DNA of 64,000 nt from Ophthalmolycus amberensis (lineage: Eukaryota > Chordata > Actinopteri > Perciformes > Zoarcidae). A program made the position numbers and the translations under genes. Location: assembly GCA_024529925.1 (NCBI GenBank), contig JAFEUB010000960.1, forward strand, positions 388,501 to 452,500. Direction: 5' to 3'. Below are positions 11,946 to 20,203 of the stretch, piece by piece. The stretch's first letter is position 1; the number at the start of each line of letters is the position of its first letter. The notes beneath the pieces were generated by a model. The model made no database searches. It was not told where the DNA came from and saw only the letters and a list, made by a program, of their open reading frames with translations.

Positions 11946-13332
11946 TGTTAGATCCTGGGGTACTCCTGGCCCGATACGGGGCTACTTACTAACTCAGCTC
12001 TCTATTAAAAGATTCGTAGAGCTGGTGGTCTGGCGAGGGAACTCGCCTGGCTCCGCTCACTGCCTTTACTTCCGACGTCTACCCTGCTTCCTCCGGTCTG
12101 AGCGCGCTCGGCCGAGAGGCCAGTCCTGGCCCCGGGCGCTCCTACCAGTCGCGTCGGTTATGGCAGCTTCCCTCTTATGGATCCGGGCTCTTGGTAAATG
12201 CCAGGTTCGGTTTTAACGGCTAGGATTACTTCTTTCTAAAACCGTAAGGGATTGTTAAGTGGATTCGGTCTCTAGGATAACCTTACAGAACTCAGTTGTT
12301 AGACATACAATAGATTTAACCTTTTACTGCCACGAGGAACTCTTAGTACTTTAAGCAAATAAATGCACTTGAGATATTTACTTTAAATGCAGATTAGATA
12401 TTTATTGCAGGTTATATTTGGTTAGTTTTTAGCAAGGGTTAGGCTACAGCTCACATAAAATGTTACTACACTTGATTCGTTATTAATTTCTTCTTAGATT
12501 ATACTCATTCGTTTTAAAGGCCGAGACGGCTCGGTTGGAGCTGGATTTCAAAGGTCCGATGAAAAAGGTTCTTTTGGAGTTGTTAGGAGCGAAGGTCCGG
12601 CCGGACCCTCGGATTCCTCCTGCTCTTTGCAGCGGAGTCCGTTCAATCAGTCCTCAAGGCTCAGTACAAAGTCTTTTTAGGACCGAGGCGTTCTTCCGTT
12701 GTTCAGTTGTTAGAGGCGAGCAGTGGGGAGAGGAATATCTCCGTCTTTCAATCTTTGTCCACGAACAGTGGTCTTCTTTCCGTGAACAGAGACGGAGTCC
12801 TCAAATACTTCAGTCGCGAATCGTCCGTATCTTCTTCCCAGAGCACTTCGACGGCTCCCGTGGTGAAATCCCATTTGGAGCTTGCAAACTGCTCCTTATA
12901 TTCCTGATTCGGGCTCACAGTCCTCCCCCCCTCCTGCTCTTAACACATGATCTTTATCCCACCCTTTTGTGTAGGCGTTTGTTCTAGAACCTTCCCGATC
13001 TTTCCCTCTTGCTTGTATGAGTCATTCCTTACATCAGTTTTCCCCTGACCGCTCCCAAAACATCTGTTCCTGACTCACTCAGTTCTGCTATTTCACCATG
13101 ACTTAACACTTTTTCTACATCTCAGCTCCGGTACACAAAACATTATTATAATCAGTTTTTACATTGGTTAAATCATTCTATGCATTTAAACTTCTGTTAT
13201 TCAATGATTATACACTTTATCTTTCGATTACACTTTAACTATTGATTTCTGAGTATATGCTTTGTGCTCTTATATCCTGACTTTCCCTTGAATGTGTGGA
13301 GGCAGCTCTCGTGATCTCAACTCTTATCGACA
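11946..13332 (-). repeat. 3' LTR of the foamy-like provirus
   Basis: 1,387 bp. In sense it starts TGTCGATAAG and ends GGATCTAACA. TATA box (AATATAAGG) at 12894-12902; AATAAA at 12401-12406. Taking a start about 30 nt after the TATA box and cleavage about 20 nt after AATAAA gives U3 near 465, R near 485 and U5 near 435 nt; R would be unusually long. This LTR points towards kiss1. Confidence 0.93.
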
Positions 13333-13342
13333 CCCCCTTCTT
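13333..13342 (-). promoter_or_regulatory. Polypurine tract
   Basis: Sense AAGAAGGGGG directly abuts the 3' LTR, the expected plus-strand primer for reverse transcription. It lies just after the stop codon of orfD (13349). Confidence 0.8.
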
Positions 13343-13348
13343 GAGGTC

Positions 13349-14239
13349 TCAGGCTGCCGCGTTGTGTCCCAAGTAGTCTTCTAGGAACTCATCATCTTCT
13401 TCGGCGGTGATGATGAGAACGTCATCCTCCGGGGAGGATGGCTCTGATCCTTCCTCCCAGCTGTCGATCACCACCAGGCCATCCAGGCCTGGTGGCTGGA
13501 AATCCTGGAAGGGGTCGTCGTCTTTGGCATCTCTCAGCTGCTCGTCCATGCTCAGCACCAGGGCTATCACATTCTGGTCCAGAATGCTGTCTGGGGAGAG
13601 GGAAGCCGGGGTAGGGACCGGGCTGGTTGATGCCCCGTCTTTTGATTCGCGATATCCCGCTAATCCTTCAGGGATGACTTCCACCAGTTCTCCGCATTCC
13701 TCGTCGTATCCCCACATCCCCATCAGATTTGGTATTATTCCTGCTGTCTCCGTCTGGCTGCCCATGTCTCGGTGTTCCACACTTGTGATGCTTGCTGCGT
13801 CGTTATCTTTTTCTGGAGTTTGTGAGCGGTGCAACACCGCTGGCAGGCGTGGTCCAATGACGACGAAGCGGCCATCGGTGAGGTGGGTGGTGGATACTCG
13901 GGTGCCATCAGGGTACTCCCATATTTTTGTATATACCGGGCAGTATATACCATCAGTGTAGAGCAGGACCGCCGGTCCGGTTTTCTCAGCGGAGGTCCAT
14001 ACGGTTTTTGCCTTTGCTTCTACCTCCATACAGTCGACCACATTCATTGCAGGTATATAAGGGGTTCTTCCCTTGCAGAAGAGGCCGCTGGCCGCTCCTA
14101 TTGGGAAATGCCCCAAGTAGCACTGGGTGCACCATAAGGCCGGGGTTACCTCCCATAGGTGTAATATCTTCTCCTGGAGGATCCCACAGCAGATACAGCG
14201 GGCATCCTCCTGGAATGATTTTGAACACAAAGACTTCAT
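13349..14239 (-). CDS. orfD: Tas/Bel1-like putative transactivator of the provirus
   Basis: The 296-residue frame opens at the ATG 14237-14239 and is the last gene before the 3' LTR, where foamy viruses place tas/bel1. The N-terminus is Cys/His-rich (C5, C15, C17, C18, C37, C40, H44), with a CTQC pair that could bind zinc. The C-terminal half is acidic and Ser/Pro-rich (about 200-296) and ends with clustered Asp/Glu around hydrophobic residues (residues ~270-290), resembling an acidic activation domain. Foamy Tas proteins bind LTR and internal promoters through an N-terminal domain and activate through an acidic C-terminus. The assignment rests on position and architecture, not on recognisable identity. 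It could instead be an unrelated regulatory protein. Confidence 0.6.
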   Translation of the reverse strand: MKSLCSKSFQEDARCICCGILQEKILHLWEVTPALWCTQCYLGHFPIGAASGLFCKGRTPYIPAMNVVDCMEVEAKAKTVWTSAEKTGPAVLLYTDGIYCPVYTKIWEYPDGTRVSTTHLTDGRFVVIGPRLPAVLHRSQTPEKDNDAASITSVEHRDMGSQTETAGIIPNLMGMWGYDEECGELVEVIPEGLAGYRESKDGASTSPVPTPASLSPDSILDQNVIALVLSMDEQLRDAKDDDPFQDFQPPGLDGLVVIDSWEEGSEPSSPEDDVLIITAEEDDEFLEDYLGHNAAA

Positions 14240-14312
14240 TAATTATCATTTTCTTTAGCGCGTTTATACAAGCAAAGCTAGCAAGCAGGGGGTGGTCTTA
14301 TTTCCATTCTTT

Positions 14313-15077
14313 TTAAGGCCCCCTCTCGTTATTGGAGCGCTTTGTAGAGCGCCGTTTAGCCAGGGAATGCAGCCATGGAGATGCCAACACCATTGGAGGA
14401 GGGGTGGTGCCTGGGCTTGTGGGCCCATCCTTTCTCGGGAACAGAGGCTCATACATCATGAGCCAAGCTGCTATACCGATCGATGATTCAGAACCAGCCC
14501 AGTAGATGGCGACCGTTATGCCCCAACCTAGGCCCCAAAGAGTAATGGCGCCGATCTTGTGGAGCCAACGCCCTCTTCCTCTTTTCTTCATAGCCATGGT
14601 CATGACCACGAGGTACGCCAGTGCTGCAACTGCCATCATGGCCTCGACGATTGCTGAGACCAGTTTTAGTGGGTTGTAGAAAATTGCAGCGAGGTCGATT
14701 CCCACCCAGATGATCACTGCTCCTGCCTTCACTAGACCGAGGCGGGTGGAGTCGATGTGGATTCTCCCCAGGAGGTATGTTGCGAACCAGGACAGGGTGA
14801 GCCACATCGATCCTCGATAGATGTTTTCAATCCCTGTTTTCAGACACCCTACAACTAGGGCTAGTATTCTTAGCGGCTGATCTATGGACCAGTCGCCCCT
14901 ACAACAGTAGAAGAACCATATGATCTCAAGGACCCAAAAGTCCAGTTCGGTTAAGCGAATCACTGGTTTGCAGATGCGTTCTGCGTCAGAGGAGTTCTGG
15001 AATGCTTCAGTTATACTCACTCCGAAGGTGGTCATTACTGAAGGTTCAGTGGTTGTGGTATTGGTGGCGTTGGTCAT
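14313..15077 (-). CDS. orfC: multi-spanning membrane protein of the provirus, unknown function
   Basis: A 254-residue frame with ATG at 15075-15077 in good context (AAGATGA). The N-terminus is Thr/Asn-rich with possible N-glycosylation sites. About five to six hydrophobic stretches follow: near 48-60, 70-88, 92-106, 115-134, 138-160 and 172-192, with a basic patch KKRGRGRW at about 163-170 between the last two. The tail is Pro/Ser/Arg-rich. It begins 96 nt after the env stop codon and about 95 nt after a TATA box, so it is probably the first gene of an internal-promoter transcript. I know no counterpart in characterised foamy viruses. A host-derived membrane protein or a viroporin-like protein are possibilities; neither is shown. 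Confidence 0.75.
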   Translation of the reverse strand: MTNATNTTTTEPSVMTTFGVSITEAFQNSSDAERICKPVIRLTELDFWVLEIIWFFYCCRGDWSIDQPLRILALVVGCLKTGIENIYRGSMWLTLSWFATYLLGRIHIDSTRLGLVKAGAVIIWVGIDLAAIFYNPLKLVSAIVEAMMAVAALAYLVVMTMAMKKRGRGRWLHKIGAITLWGLGWGITVAIYWAGSESSIGIAAWLMMYEPLFPRKDGPTSPGTTPPPMVLASPWLHSLAKRRSTKRSNNERGP

Positions 15078-15172
15078 CTTGGCTTATTTAGGATATTTTG
15101 TTCTTGTTTCAGTACGAGGCTCTTGGTTGAGGTTCCGGGTCTGCAATGGCTATGGCGCTCCAATGGTTCCCC

Positions 15173-15180
15173 CTTTATAG
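15173..15180 (-). promoter_or_regulatory. Putative internal promoter TATA box of the provirus
   Basis: Sense CTATAAAG, in ACCTATAAAGGGGG, overlaps the env stop codon (TAA at 15175-15177). A start 25-30 nt downstream, near 15147, would give a short leader before the orfC ATG at 15077. Foamy viruses uniquely have such a Tas-activated internal promoter at the 3' end of env, feeding the accessory genes. Confidence 0.6.
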
Positions 15181-17718
15181 GTGGGTAGACTCCTCCCTTG
15201 TTCGTGGGCGGAGCCTCTCCTTTACTTCTCCTTTTTTCTTCGACTTCCCCTTAAAGCACGAGGCAACAGCGGCTGCTACCCCGCCCTTAATGGCGGCACA
15301 TATTATTAGGCCCAGGATCACAATTCCAACAATCATCATCAAATAGGGCCAAAGCCAGGAGAACAAACTCCCCATCCAGCCCCTTATGACCGTGAATCCT
15401 TCTCCAATCTTCCCTGCCAATTCTTCCACTACGATGGTTGCGGTCCCGACTATAGAGGACCCTGTTAGTTCGATCCAACTGCACTCGTGTTCTCTTCGGC
15501 CGCTCCCGCAACTTAGCCAGTGTTCTTCTGGCTCATAGCACGTTCCGTTCCCATATATGCGGTTAGCACCTACCCATTCAAATCCTTTGTCTTCCTTTCC
15601 CTCACAGAGACTCTTCCTGAAGGCGTGGCCCTCAGCTAGAAAAACTGTAGGGTCTGTTACTGGGGGGATGATTTGGCCGTTCACATTCACTCTGTCTTTC
15701 ATGCGATGGCCCAGGATTAAGTTGGTACAGCTGCTGGTTAGTGGCCCTGATCGTCTCCATTTCTTGTCTTTATCCTTCTTCCAGGTTACCTCTTGCACGT
15801 GGGTTTCATATTCAGTTCCATAGTGTGTCTGGCAATGGTCTTTCCATCCTGGCACAGTCTCACAATGTCCCCCGGCCAGGCTGATGTTGCAGGTCGTGTT
15901 TCCTCGGTTGCATTCCATCTTCCAGGGCCGCGGGCCTATATATGGTTCTGGTCGGCTCCATACCCCAGGCCAGATGTCTCTTTCTTTCGAGTATACTGTA
16001 GCCAGGTACTGATATTTCACCCAGTAGTTTGAGGTTTGAGTTAGACATGGTACCACCCATTCTAACACTTCATCCTTCTGTAGGCCCCACCAGGTTGAGG
16101 TATCGTCCCTGGTGTGGGCTTCTTTCCATGCCTGCAGGGTTCCTTTGATCGTCTGATTCTTTTTCAGACCCGTGCAGTCATACTGCCACGTTCCGTAAGT
16201 TCGGTACCACTCCTGCCAGAGTGTGCATCGCGGGGAGGCTCCGTCGGCCAAATACTCTGTTCCATTCAGAGCTTCGAACATTTTGTTGGTCACACAAGTG
16301 TCAATTTTTTGGAAATCCCCTCTTGGGGCTGTCATTAACTCCTCGGGTGTTGGCAGTTTCTGTACATACATATCGGTTGTCCTTGGTCCCAAAAGGCCGT
16401 GGCTGGCTCTGGAGTATCCCTGCGTGAAGGCCCCTTTGAAATGAACCAGCGGGGTTATCCATATCCAGGGCAGAGTGTCGTTGAGCCACTCCTCGTGCCG
16501 GGCATTAGGTAGGGGTAGATAGATGTACTTATGAGCCTGATACTGGGGTTTGTTAACCGGAGTTATTACGAAGTAATTCTGCCTTTCGCAATAAAAGAAC
16601 ACATTCCAGAAGCACTTATCTAGGAGAGGGAGCTTGTTCGTTTTACAATGCCGCGTCCATATCCTGCTCCTATTTTTCCGAAGACTGTCACGCGGCTTAA
16701 ATATTGGCGGCGGCTGCTGCTTTTCTTTGTCTTCTTGAGCCGTGGGTAGAACTTCCTCTTCTTCCTCCTCTTCCTCCTGCTCATCCTGGGTGATGTCAGC
16801 TCGGTTGGTGATGTTCTGCTGCTGGTGGTTGGTGGTGTTACCTAGTGGCTTCACTGGCTTCACTTTAACTTTAACCCGCCGGGGTTTACGTCGCGGCGGT
16901 GTGGCCTCGCAGGTGAGATTGTAGTTTCCCCAGAACCTCCCTTCTGCCGGTAAAATTGTTAAACACGTATCATTGCGGTGGCTCGCTGCATAGGTTACCT
17001 CGGGTTTCCAGTATCCCTCGTTCCCTTGCTCTGCCCATGAGACACATGCCCATGAACAGTACCAGCCTGGGACACCATTTTCGGGGTAGATCCAATTACA
17101 CTGTGCCCCTTTTTCTTCTGTGGCTTTCTTCATCATAATTGTAATCTTCATCTCCGCTCCTTGCGTAGATACATCATCTATTCTCCATGTCGAGTTCTCT
17201 ATTACTTTCTGGAATTCACCTGCCCAGTCTGCTTCTTCACCTGTCACGTTGGTCACGTTGATTTTCTGTTCCCAGATAGTCATCCACGCGATGATGGTAG
17301 CTGTCAGGTTCGGTACCGTCCCACCCCCTTCTTGGACTTGACTGGTTACGTTAGACCCAAGCTCAAGGTCCAACTGGGACGAGGTGTTCCTCCAGTCAGT
17401 GAATAGGGAGAGAACGATTGTTCCAGATTCAACAGTCCAGCATGTCTGTTCGAATCTCTTTGTGGTAGTGTGGGACACCCGTACATGAGCAAGGGCCCAT
17501 GGGGCACTACCGTAGTGGTACAGTATAGCCAGGACTAGGCTCAGTCCTGCTAGTACTGCTACCACTTTAGCCATTAAGCATAACCATAGTCGTTTTCCAG
17601 TCCGTGGTCGTTTACTTGATTGTTCTAGTTGTATGCCTTTTCGTCTTAATGAGCCGTGGGGTAAGGTTGAGGTGCGCCTAAATTCTTGAACCCTCCCATG
17701 TAGAAGTGGGAGATCCAT
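15175..17718 (-). CDS. env: Envelope glycoprotein (Env), foamy-like, 847 aa
   Basis: Env would be the entry glycoprotein on virus particles. The ATG at 17716-17718 has a strong context (CACCATGG). Residues 1-43 are basic and presumably cytoplasmic; 44-67 form a hydrophobic leader anchor, the arrangement seen in foamy leader peptides. The ectodomain has well over a dozen Asn-X-Ser/Thr sites and many Cys. A run of Glu at 314-322 precedes a basic RKNRSR (347-352), a possible furin-type site. The C-terminal membrane anchor is about 788-810, followed by a Lys-rich tail (KGKSKKK near 823-829). The frame is intact. It overlaps the 3' end of orfB by 73 nt in another frame. SU/TM boundaries and the fusion peptide could not be placed with confidence. 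Confidence 0.85.
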   Translation of the reverse strand: MDLPLLHGRVQEFRRTSTLPHGSLRRKGIQLEQSSKRPRTGKRLWLCLMAKVVAVLAGLSLVLAILYHYGSAPWALAHVRVSHTTTKRFEQTCWTVESGTIVLSLFTDWRNTSSQLDLELGSNVTSQVQEGGGTVPNLTATIIAWMTIWEQKINVTNVTGEEADWAGEFQKVIENSTWRIDDVSTQGAEMKITIMMKKATEEKGAQCNWIYPENGVPGWYCSWACVSWAEQGNEGYWKPEVTYAASHRNDTCLTILPAEGRFWGNYNLTCEATPPRRKPRRVKVKVKPVKPLGNTTNHQQQNITNRADITQDEQEEEEEEEEVLPTAQEDKEKQQPPPIFKPRDSLRKNRSRIWTRHCKTNKLPLLDKCFWNVFFYCERQNYFVITPVNKPQYQAHKYIYLPLPNARHEEWLNDTLPWIWITPLVHFKGAFTQGYSRASHGLLGPRTTDMYVQKLPTPEELMTAPRGDFQKIDTCVTNKMFEALNGTEYLADGASPRCTLWQEWYRTYGTWQYDCTGLKKNQTIKGTLQAWKEAHTRDDTSTWWGLQKDEVLEWVVPCLTQTSNYWVKYQYLATVYSKERDIWPGVWSRPEPYIGPRPWKMECNRGNTTCNISLAGGHCETVPGWKDHCQTHYGTEYETHVQEVTWKKDKDKKWRRSGPLTSSCTNLILGHRMKDRVNVNGQIIPPVTDPTVFLAEGHAFRKSLCEGKEDKGFEWVGANRIYGNGTCYEPEEHWLSCGSGRREHECSWIELTGSSIVGTATIVVEELAGKIGEGFTVIRGWMGSLFSWLWPYLMMIVGIVILGLIICAAIKGGVAAAVASCFKGKSKKKGEVKERLRPRTREESTHL

Positions 17719-18761
17719 GGTGCGGGAAGCTTCAGTGTGGTGACCGGTAAGTCGAGGTCTACAGGTGGAGCGGTGCAGCCGGAGCTGTGGCGCGGGGGAG
17801 AGTCAGGGTCGTGCTGAACAATCTTATCCTTCAGGAGCTGGTGATATAGTACCGACGGGTGTCGGCCAATCCTGACGTCCAGCCCTCGCCACACCCATTC
17901 GTAGTAGGTGACTACTAACGCGAAGGGGCGTGGGAGGGGTCCAATGCAATCCCCGTCGTCGTCCGCGTCCGCCCCCAGAAATGCATACACCTCCCTGTCT
18001 TCTGGGTAGGGTAGGTTCCGGACCTGAGCGAGAACTGCGTATAACGGCTGACCGTCCTCCATCTGGAGCTCCGTTACTCTAGCCCACAAATCTGAACGAT
18101 TCACCTGCGGGTGCATCCAATTGCGCGTCTTGGTAGGTGGCAAATCCCGCATGCGTAGGCCCGGCTCCGGGTTCGGTGGGCCCAGGCTCGGCAGGTAGTA
18201 ACTCACTGTGCGCAATGGCATGGTGCGATTTTCAATGACACAGCGTTCGTTGTTTTTTACGTGAAGAGCTGTGCGGCGCTGCATGATAGGGCTGTTGGTC
18301 CAAAGCAAATTCTCACCAAGCCAAATGTCAACGTATTCCCCTTGCAAATAATCAGCATAGTTAGGACCCCAACGTAGCTTCAGCGTTTTGCCTTTTACGC
18401 TGAAGAAAGTAGTATTTAGGATCCAGGGGGACAGGTCAGGGCAACAGAGGACCGGCTGCATCAGCCATGGAGAGGTCCACCTGACCATGGCTCTGTCGTA
18501 CTGGAGATCCCATCCTGTGCGAAGATTTCTCTGTAAGTCCGCCTTCCCTGGTACCCTTAGGTCTGGGGAGCGCTTATATTCGCCGTTGCTGCAGAAATAA
18601 GCGCCGGATCCACAGAAACCTTTTCGGTATGCAAAATCTCTTGTGGGTTTGTCTAAATAGACGTTTTCATTCGGCAATTGAAGATATGGCCTTTTCCGGA
18701 GAGACGGAGAGATTCCTTTTCTTTTCCGTCCTTTTTTAGTTGGTTTGTTTGGCAGTGACAT
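17646..18761 (-). CDS. orfB: unrecognised proviral protein between pol and env
   Basis: The best start is the ATG at 18759-18761 in the context GTCGCCATGT, giving 371 residues; the frame is open a few codons further up but without an ATG. The N-terminus is strongly basic (KPTKKGRKRKG near residues 6-16), resembling a nuclear-localisation or nucleic-acid-binding signal. The rest is a globular-looking mix rich in Pro, Trp, Tyr and Arg with a few Cys, and I recognise no family motif. It starts 41 nt after the orfA stop and overlaps the first 73 nt of env in another frame, so the junctions are packed as in a functional viral genome. No signal peptide or membrane segment is seen. Confidence 0.75.
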   Translation of the reverse strand: MSLPNKPTKKGRKRKGISPSLRKRPYLQLPNENVYLDKPTRDFAYRKGFCGSGAYFCSNGEYKRSPDLRVPGKADLQRNLRTGWDLQYDRAMVRWTSPWLMQPVLCCPDLSPWILNTTFFSVKGKTLKLRWGPNYADYLQGEYVDIWLGENLLWTNSPIMQRRTALHVKNNERCVIENRTMPLRTVSYYLPSLGPPNPEPGLRMRDLPPTKTRNWMHPQVNRSDLWARVTELQMEDGQPLYAVLAQVRNLPYPEDREVYAFLGADADDDGDCIGPLPRPFALVVTYYEWVWRGLDVRIGRHPSVLYHQLLKDKIVQHDPDSPPRHSSGCTAPPVDLDLPVTTLKLPAPWISHFYMGGFKNLGAPQPYPTAH

Positions 18762-18802
18762 GGCGACAATCAAGTTCCGTTTTTTTCCAGCAACGACTCT
18801 TT

Positions 18803-20182
18803 TTAATCGCTGCTACTGCGATTCTTTCCTCCCCTCTTCAGCTTGCGTAATGACCTCCGTGCCCAAGCTGTCAAACCCCTTGTATCTGCGAGTGGGTCTG
18901 GAGGAGGCGCTGCCGCATCCGCTCTGGTCAACTCCACCCCAATGGAGTATACACCGTCGAATGGGACCATCACGGTCCTCAGCGTCACCATGACGCGCAT
19001 TGTGTGGCCCGGCCAGGTAGGCGTTGCTGCTCTGGCCGCCCAAGAGGCCGGCATTTGCATAACGCCGTCTCTACGCCACCCCTCGGGGGTGACCGTAAAG
19101 ATTTTACTTTTTTCCTTTGTCCTGGCCCCGGTGTGGGAGAAGGCGTCCAGATCCGTGATGTTATACTGGAGATTTGTGCCTCGTGCGCCAGCCTCTGTTG
19201 GCACCGGGGCAAGCTCATGTATTGGCACACTTGGATCACAAAACACGTCCTCGATTAACAGGCGCCAGGACGTAAGTTCCCAGGGTCCCACCCAGCCCAG
19301 GCTTATTGCCATTGCTAAGCGGCAATCGGGTAGGCCTGGTGCGGTGGCGGTGTACCCTGGTGCATCAGGGTCGCGGTAGACCCTGAAGGCCGCTGGGATT
19401 TGTACCGAAGCGAGGGGCGGGTAGGTAACCTCGGCCTGAGCTGGGCTGTATGGCCAGCTCCTTTGCACCGATTCCCTCCATGATCCCCTGAGGCTGGCAA
19501 TCCGGTTTTCGCATGCTTCTTGTGGATCTCCTTCAAGTAGGCACATAGATGGTGCAGAGGGCTCCCCAGACTCCGAGTCAATCTTTTCAACTGGAGCTGC
19601 CGCACCGTCTACCTCCCATGTTTCGGGTGCCAGGGTTTGTATTGGCTGAAGGAACTTCCTCACCTGCCATCCCTCGGCGGTGCCGGCCTGCACCATTAGT
19701 CCGCTTTGCTGGAGCAGGGAGCAGGACGCACAGAGGTGCAGCCTGTGTCCATCCCACTGGCAGACACAGTCCTTAAGGTTCAGCTTCTTCCCCTGCAGAT
19801 CCCACTGGGTGACGAAGGTCAACCGTGGTAATATCTCCACACGGCATGAACCGCATACATATGCATCCATAACCTTCACTGGTTTGTGGTGCATTCGGTT
19901 AAATTCTTTTCTTCTTCCTGTGACCCGGGCAGGTTTCTTGTTTCCGGGTCCCTGCCATGCAATGGCCAGGGTGGTTGGCAGCAGGCAAACCACACAGTCG
20001 TTCTTGATTTCTCTCCATTGCAGCACTTCTTTCTCTTCTGAGAGAAATCCTCTCTTCGCATATCCTAACTTCCTCAAGGCTCTTCCTGCCCAGAGCCCCG
20101 TAGTACTTCTTCTCATGGTAACCACCCCTTTGACATTGGCCACTCTGACGTAGGGTGGTAAATCTTGTATGTTGGTGGCCAT
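18803..20182 (-). CDS. orfA: unrecognised Cys-paired protein between pol and env
   Basis: 459 residues from an ATG in strong context (AAGAATGG), beginning 21 nt after the pol stop codon. The N-terminal third has paired cysteines: C63/C66, C110/C113, C139/C141 and C151/C154, with H148 nearby, a pattern that suggests one or two zinc sites. Residues 250-430 look beta-rich, and the C-terminus is basic (RRSLRKLKRGGKNR). There is no signal peptide or membrane anchor. No retroviral accessory gene I know has this make-up or this size between pol and env. A captured host domain or a diverged regulatory protein are alternatives. Confidence 0.75.
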   Translation of the reverse strand: MATNIQDLPPYVRVANVKGVVTMRRSTTGLWAGRALRKLGYAKRGFLSEEKEVLQWREIKNDCVVCLLPTTLAIAWQGPGNKKPARVTGRRKEFNRMHHKPVKVMDAYVCGSCRVEILPRLTFVTQWDLQGKKLNLKDCVCQWDGHRLHLCASCSLLQQSGLMVQAGTAEGWQVRKFLQPIQTLAPETWEVDGAAAPVEKIDSESGEPSAPSMCLLEGDPQEACENRIASLRGSWRESVQRSWPYSPAQAEVTYPPLASVQIPAAFRVYRDPDAPGYTATAPGLPDCRLAMAISLGWVGPWELTSWRLLIEDVFCDPSVPIHELAPVPTEAGARGTNLQYNITDLDAFSHTGARTKEKSKIFTVTPEGWRRDGVMQMPASWAARAATPTWPGHTMRVMVTLRTVMVPFDGVYSIGVELTRADAAAPPPDPLADTRGLTAWARRSLRKLKRGGKNRSSSD

Positions 20183-20203
20183 TCTTGAGTTCCTGGTTTT
20201 CTC

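Noticed and set aside
12535..12987. 150-codon open frame on the plus strand inside the LTR (also at 27937-28389)
   Set aside because: It is antisense to the provirus, duplicated only because LTRs are duplicated, and has no recognisable domain.
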